Shown in pieces: positions 62,459-64,000 of a stretch of 64,000 nt of DNA. Made by a program: the position numbers and the translations under genes. The DNA lies in NCBI RefSeq assembly GCF_014770435.1, contig NZ_CP061739.1, forward strand, positions 2,480,001-2,544,000, written 5' to 3'. Source of the DNA: Psychrobacter sp. 28M-43 (GTDB taxonomy: Bacteria > Pseudomonadota > Gammaproteobacteria > Pseudomonadales > Moraxellaceae). The notes beneath the pieces are model-generated. The model made no database searches. It worked only from the letters and a program-made list of their open reading frames with translations, and had not been told where the DNA came from. How positions within the stretch are numbered: position 1 is the stretch's first letter; every line of letters starts with the position of its first letter.

Positions 62459-63352
62459 ATTCAGTGAGCTGGTGCAATCCCAGTTATCACTATCTGGTAT
62501 ATGATAAAAGACCAGCGTCTGCTCGTTTAAGTAGCGTATTGGAAACGTCACGTTTTGAATCGTTGCCACTACCGCACAGTCGGTTTCTGTCACGCCAGCG
62601 GCCTGCGTATCGACATGCATACGTATTTGCTGCTGCTCGGTACTCAGGGGCAGATTTACTGGGCACTGCCCTGTCTGCTGATAAATCAACGCCACTCGAT
62701 TTTGGGCATTCTTTGCAATATCATAAGCATCAAACAAAACTTCGTTTGCTTTTGGCTTGGCAATAATCGGTAAGAACTGCACCTTAATCACCAATAACGA
62801 AAATGCAAAAAAACCAAACCCTAATGCCAGTCCAAATAAGCTAACACTACCTTCTCTTTGCAGATGCGCCTTCTGTGCTGCCTCATCTCGCGGATGATCA
62901 TTTATCGCATCAGCGATTTCACGCCTTGCCATTCGGTAGTAATACGCATCTGTCCAACGTGCCACCATAAACGACCAAAACAGCCAAATAACGGCAGCAA
63001 TACCGATACGTGTTGCCATTTGATAAGCGTCTGGTACATAGGACATCGCTATAAATTCAAAGGCGACTAGCATTAATGCCACATTAATCTGGATAAAAGA
63101 CCACCCTGCGACACTATAGACGATCGCATCCATATAGCGCTTGCGATATAGCAACCAAGGAAAAGTGATTAAAAATGCAGCCCAATGCCATTTTGGTGAC
63201 AGATAACCTTGCTGATCAAACTGCTCAAAACGTTTGAGATAATAACGCTGGGTACGATTACCGATGAACCACTTGTCTAACTGCTTACGTTTAGCAGGTG
63301 TTAACGACTCTTGATAAAATGGTGGCGGTGAATCTGTCTCGATAAATAACAT
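62423..63352 (-). CDS. DUF2628 membrane protein with pilin-like C-terminal domain
   Basis: 309 residues. The N-terminal part fits DUF2628 (RYYLKRFEQFDQQGYLSPKW, WAAFLITFPWLLYRKRYMDA). Three or four hydrophobic helices follow. A further helix (about 175-195) starts a mature-pilin-like segment (FDAYDIAKNAQNRVALIYQQ, then TGQCPVNLPLSTEQQQI) with a pair of cysteines near the end (DNWDCTSS, KNCIAD), as in major pilins. The combined architecture is known in Acinetobacter-type proteins but has no assigned function. Start context weak. Confidence 0.78.
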   Translation of the reverse strand: MLFIETDSPPPFYQESLTPAKRKQLDKWFIGNRTQRYYLKRFEQFDQQGYLSPKWHWAAFLITFPWLLYRKRYMDAIVYSVAGWSFIQINVALMLVAFEFIAMSYVPDAYQMATRIGIAAVIWLFWSFMVARWTDAYYYRMARREIADAINDHPRDEAAQKAHLQREGSVSLFGLALGFGFFAFSLLVIKVQFLPIIAKPKANEVLFDAYDIAKNAQNRVALIYQQTGQCPVNLPLSTEQQQIRMHVDTQAAGVTETDCAVVATIQNVTFPIRYLNEQTLVFYHIPDSDNWDCTSSLNKKQAPKNCIAD

Positions 63353-63553
63353 GGCAACACGCTCTACTTACTGACTCTTAGGAAAAGCATTTGAAAAATA
63401 CCATTATATGATAACGCTAAAACCCGTGTGTAACAGAGAGAAACCACAGCACTGACCAGCAAATACGCGAAAATAGGATTGTCCGTTCACAGTTGTATGG
63501 ATTTGACTTATAATAAGCAAACATCACCCACCTAATTAAGCCTTACGAATCCT

Positions 63554-64000
63554 ATGAGTCAACATTCTGATATCAATGACAACGTCAATAGTACCGATAC
63601 TACTGATGAGCAAACCCTTAATAGCACAAGCGAGCCTATCGATATCGATAACAGCACTAGCCAAGAGATAGAACCGACCTCTGAGAAGCATATCCGCATC
63701 GTCAATACGTTTATGAAGCGCCGTACGCACATGAACAAAAACGCCGAGCTTGCATTAACTGCTCCAGAGTTTTCTGAGTATTTGGTCAATAACAGTTTTG
63801 GTGATGGCGATCTTACCGGTATTGACAACTTACGTACGTTATTTGCTGATAGCCCTAACGGTCCAGATGCGCCGCTTACGGTAGAGATTGGTTTTGGCTT
63901 GGGTGATTCGTTTATTGAAATGGCGGCCGCTGACCCTACTCGTAATTTTGTCGGTGTAGAAGTGCATGAGCCTGGTATTGGTAAATGTGCGTATATGGCT
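63554..64000 (+). CDS. trmB: tRNA (guanine-N7-)-methyltransferase TrmB (5' part only)
   Basis: Makes m7G46 in tRNA. I translated 149 codons to the right edge. A long acidic Asp/Ser/Thr-rich leader (about 1-45) precedes [20 protein letters not shown], then the SAM site [19 protein letters not shown] and [13 protein letters not shown], all TrmB-specific. The leader is longer than usual, so the true start could be an internal Met such as residue 54, but no good ribosome site was found for either. Confidence 0.88.
   Translation, partial: MSQHSDINDNVNSTDTTDEQTLNSTSEPIDIDNSTSQEIEPTSEKHIRIVNTFMKRRTHMNKNAELALTAPEFSEYLVNNSFGDGDLTGIDNLRTLFADSPNGPDAPLTVEIGFGLGDSFIEMAAADPTRNFVGVEVHEPGIGKCAYMA

Overview
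The window looks like ordinary chromosome from a Moraxellaceae gamma-proteobacterium, most likely Psychrobacter. This is inferred from protein character, not from a database search. The clues are moderately AT-rich coding DNA with very AT-rich gaps, a SpoT whose synthetase domain is eroded (as known for Acinetobacter), the neighbour pairs ffh/ypjD and gmk-rpoZ-spoT-ridA-priA, and several small Moraxellaceae-type membrane proteins and lipoproteins. No tRNA, rRNA, prophage, complete IS element or CRISPR array is visible.

Layout. 1-1.5 kb: end of a type II secretion operon (gspN, gspC, leftward). 1.6-3.7 kb: an H-NS-like protein and ssb around a 1 kb AT-rich gap that holds one copy of an 80-bp dispersed repeat. 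4-10.4 kb: DUF3833 lipoprotein, YajR-like exporter, uvrA (preceded by a 15-bp tandem repeat) and a small lipoprotein. 10.5-12.4 kb: the one clearly accessory patch, with a P63C-domain gene, palindromic operator-like sites, and a REP-associated tyrosine transposase (RAYT) set among five REP-like hairpins. 12.4-20.3 kb: DUF503, ThrE-type exporter pair (yjjP-yjjB), glutathione reductase, acetyltransferase, a Rieske/AIF-like flavoprotein and truD. 20.4-28.3 kb: diguanylate cyclase, PHP phosphatase, yciB, yciI, mnmC, yjbQ and a lipoprotein. 28.4-37.1 kb: DUF4112, ubiA, rsmJ, uppP, tsaB, ffh, ypjD and purU. 37.3-39.4 kb: a large Ig-like surface lipoprotein. 39.9-51 kb: rpmB-rpmG, small membrane proteins, the second copy of the 80-bp repeat, rpe, S-formylglutathione hydrolase, a membrane C13 peptidase, htpG, a 17-bp VNTR, a thioesterase and ispH. 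51.4-64 kb: gmk, rpoZ, spoT, ridA, priA, a CDF metal exporter, a CPA2 antiporter, a DUF2628 protein and the start of trmB.

Functionally this is mostly housekeeping: translation and RNA modification (rpmB, rpmG, truD, mnmC, rsmJ, tsaB, trmB, ffh), DNA repair and restart (uvrA, ssb, priA), nucleotide and alarmone control (gmk, rpoZ, spoT, GGDEF protein), isoprenoid/quinone and wall lipid recycling (ispH, ubiA, uppP), and redox or detoxification (gor, fghA, AIF-like protein, ridA). The most interesting signals are non-coding or unusual in architecture: the RAYT/REP cluster, the 80-bp dispersed repeat, several short tandem arrays, the monofunctional-looking SpoT, the membrane-bound legumain-like peptidase and the surface lipoprotein. 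I found no convincing wholly new multi-gene system.
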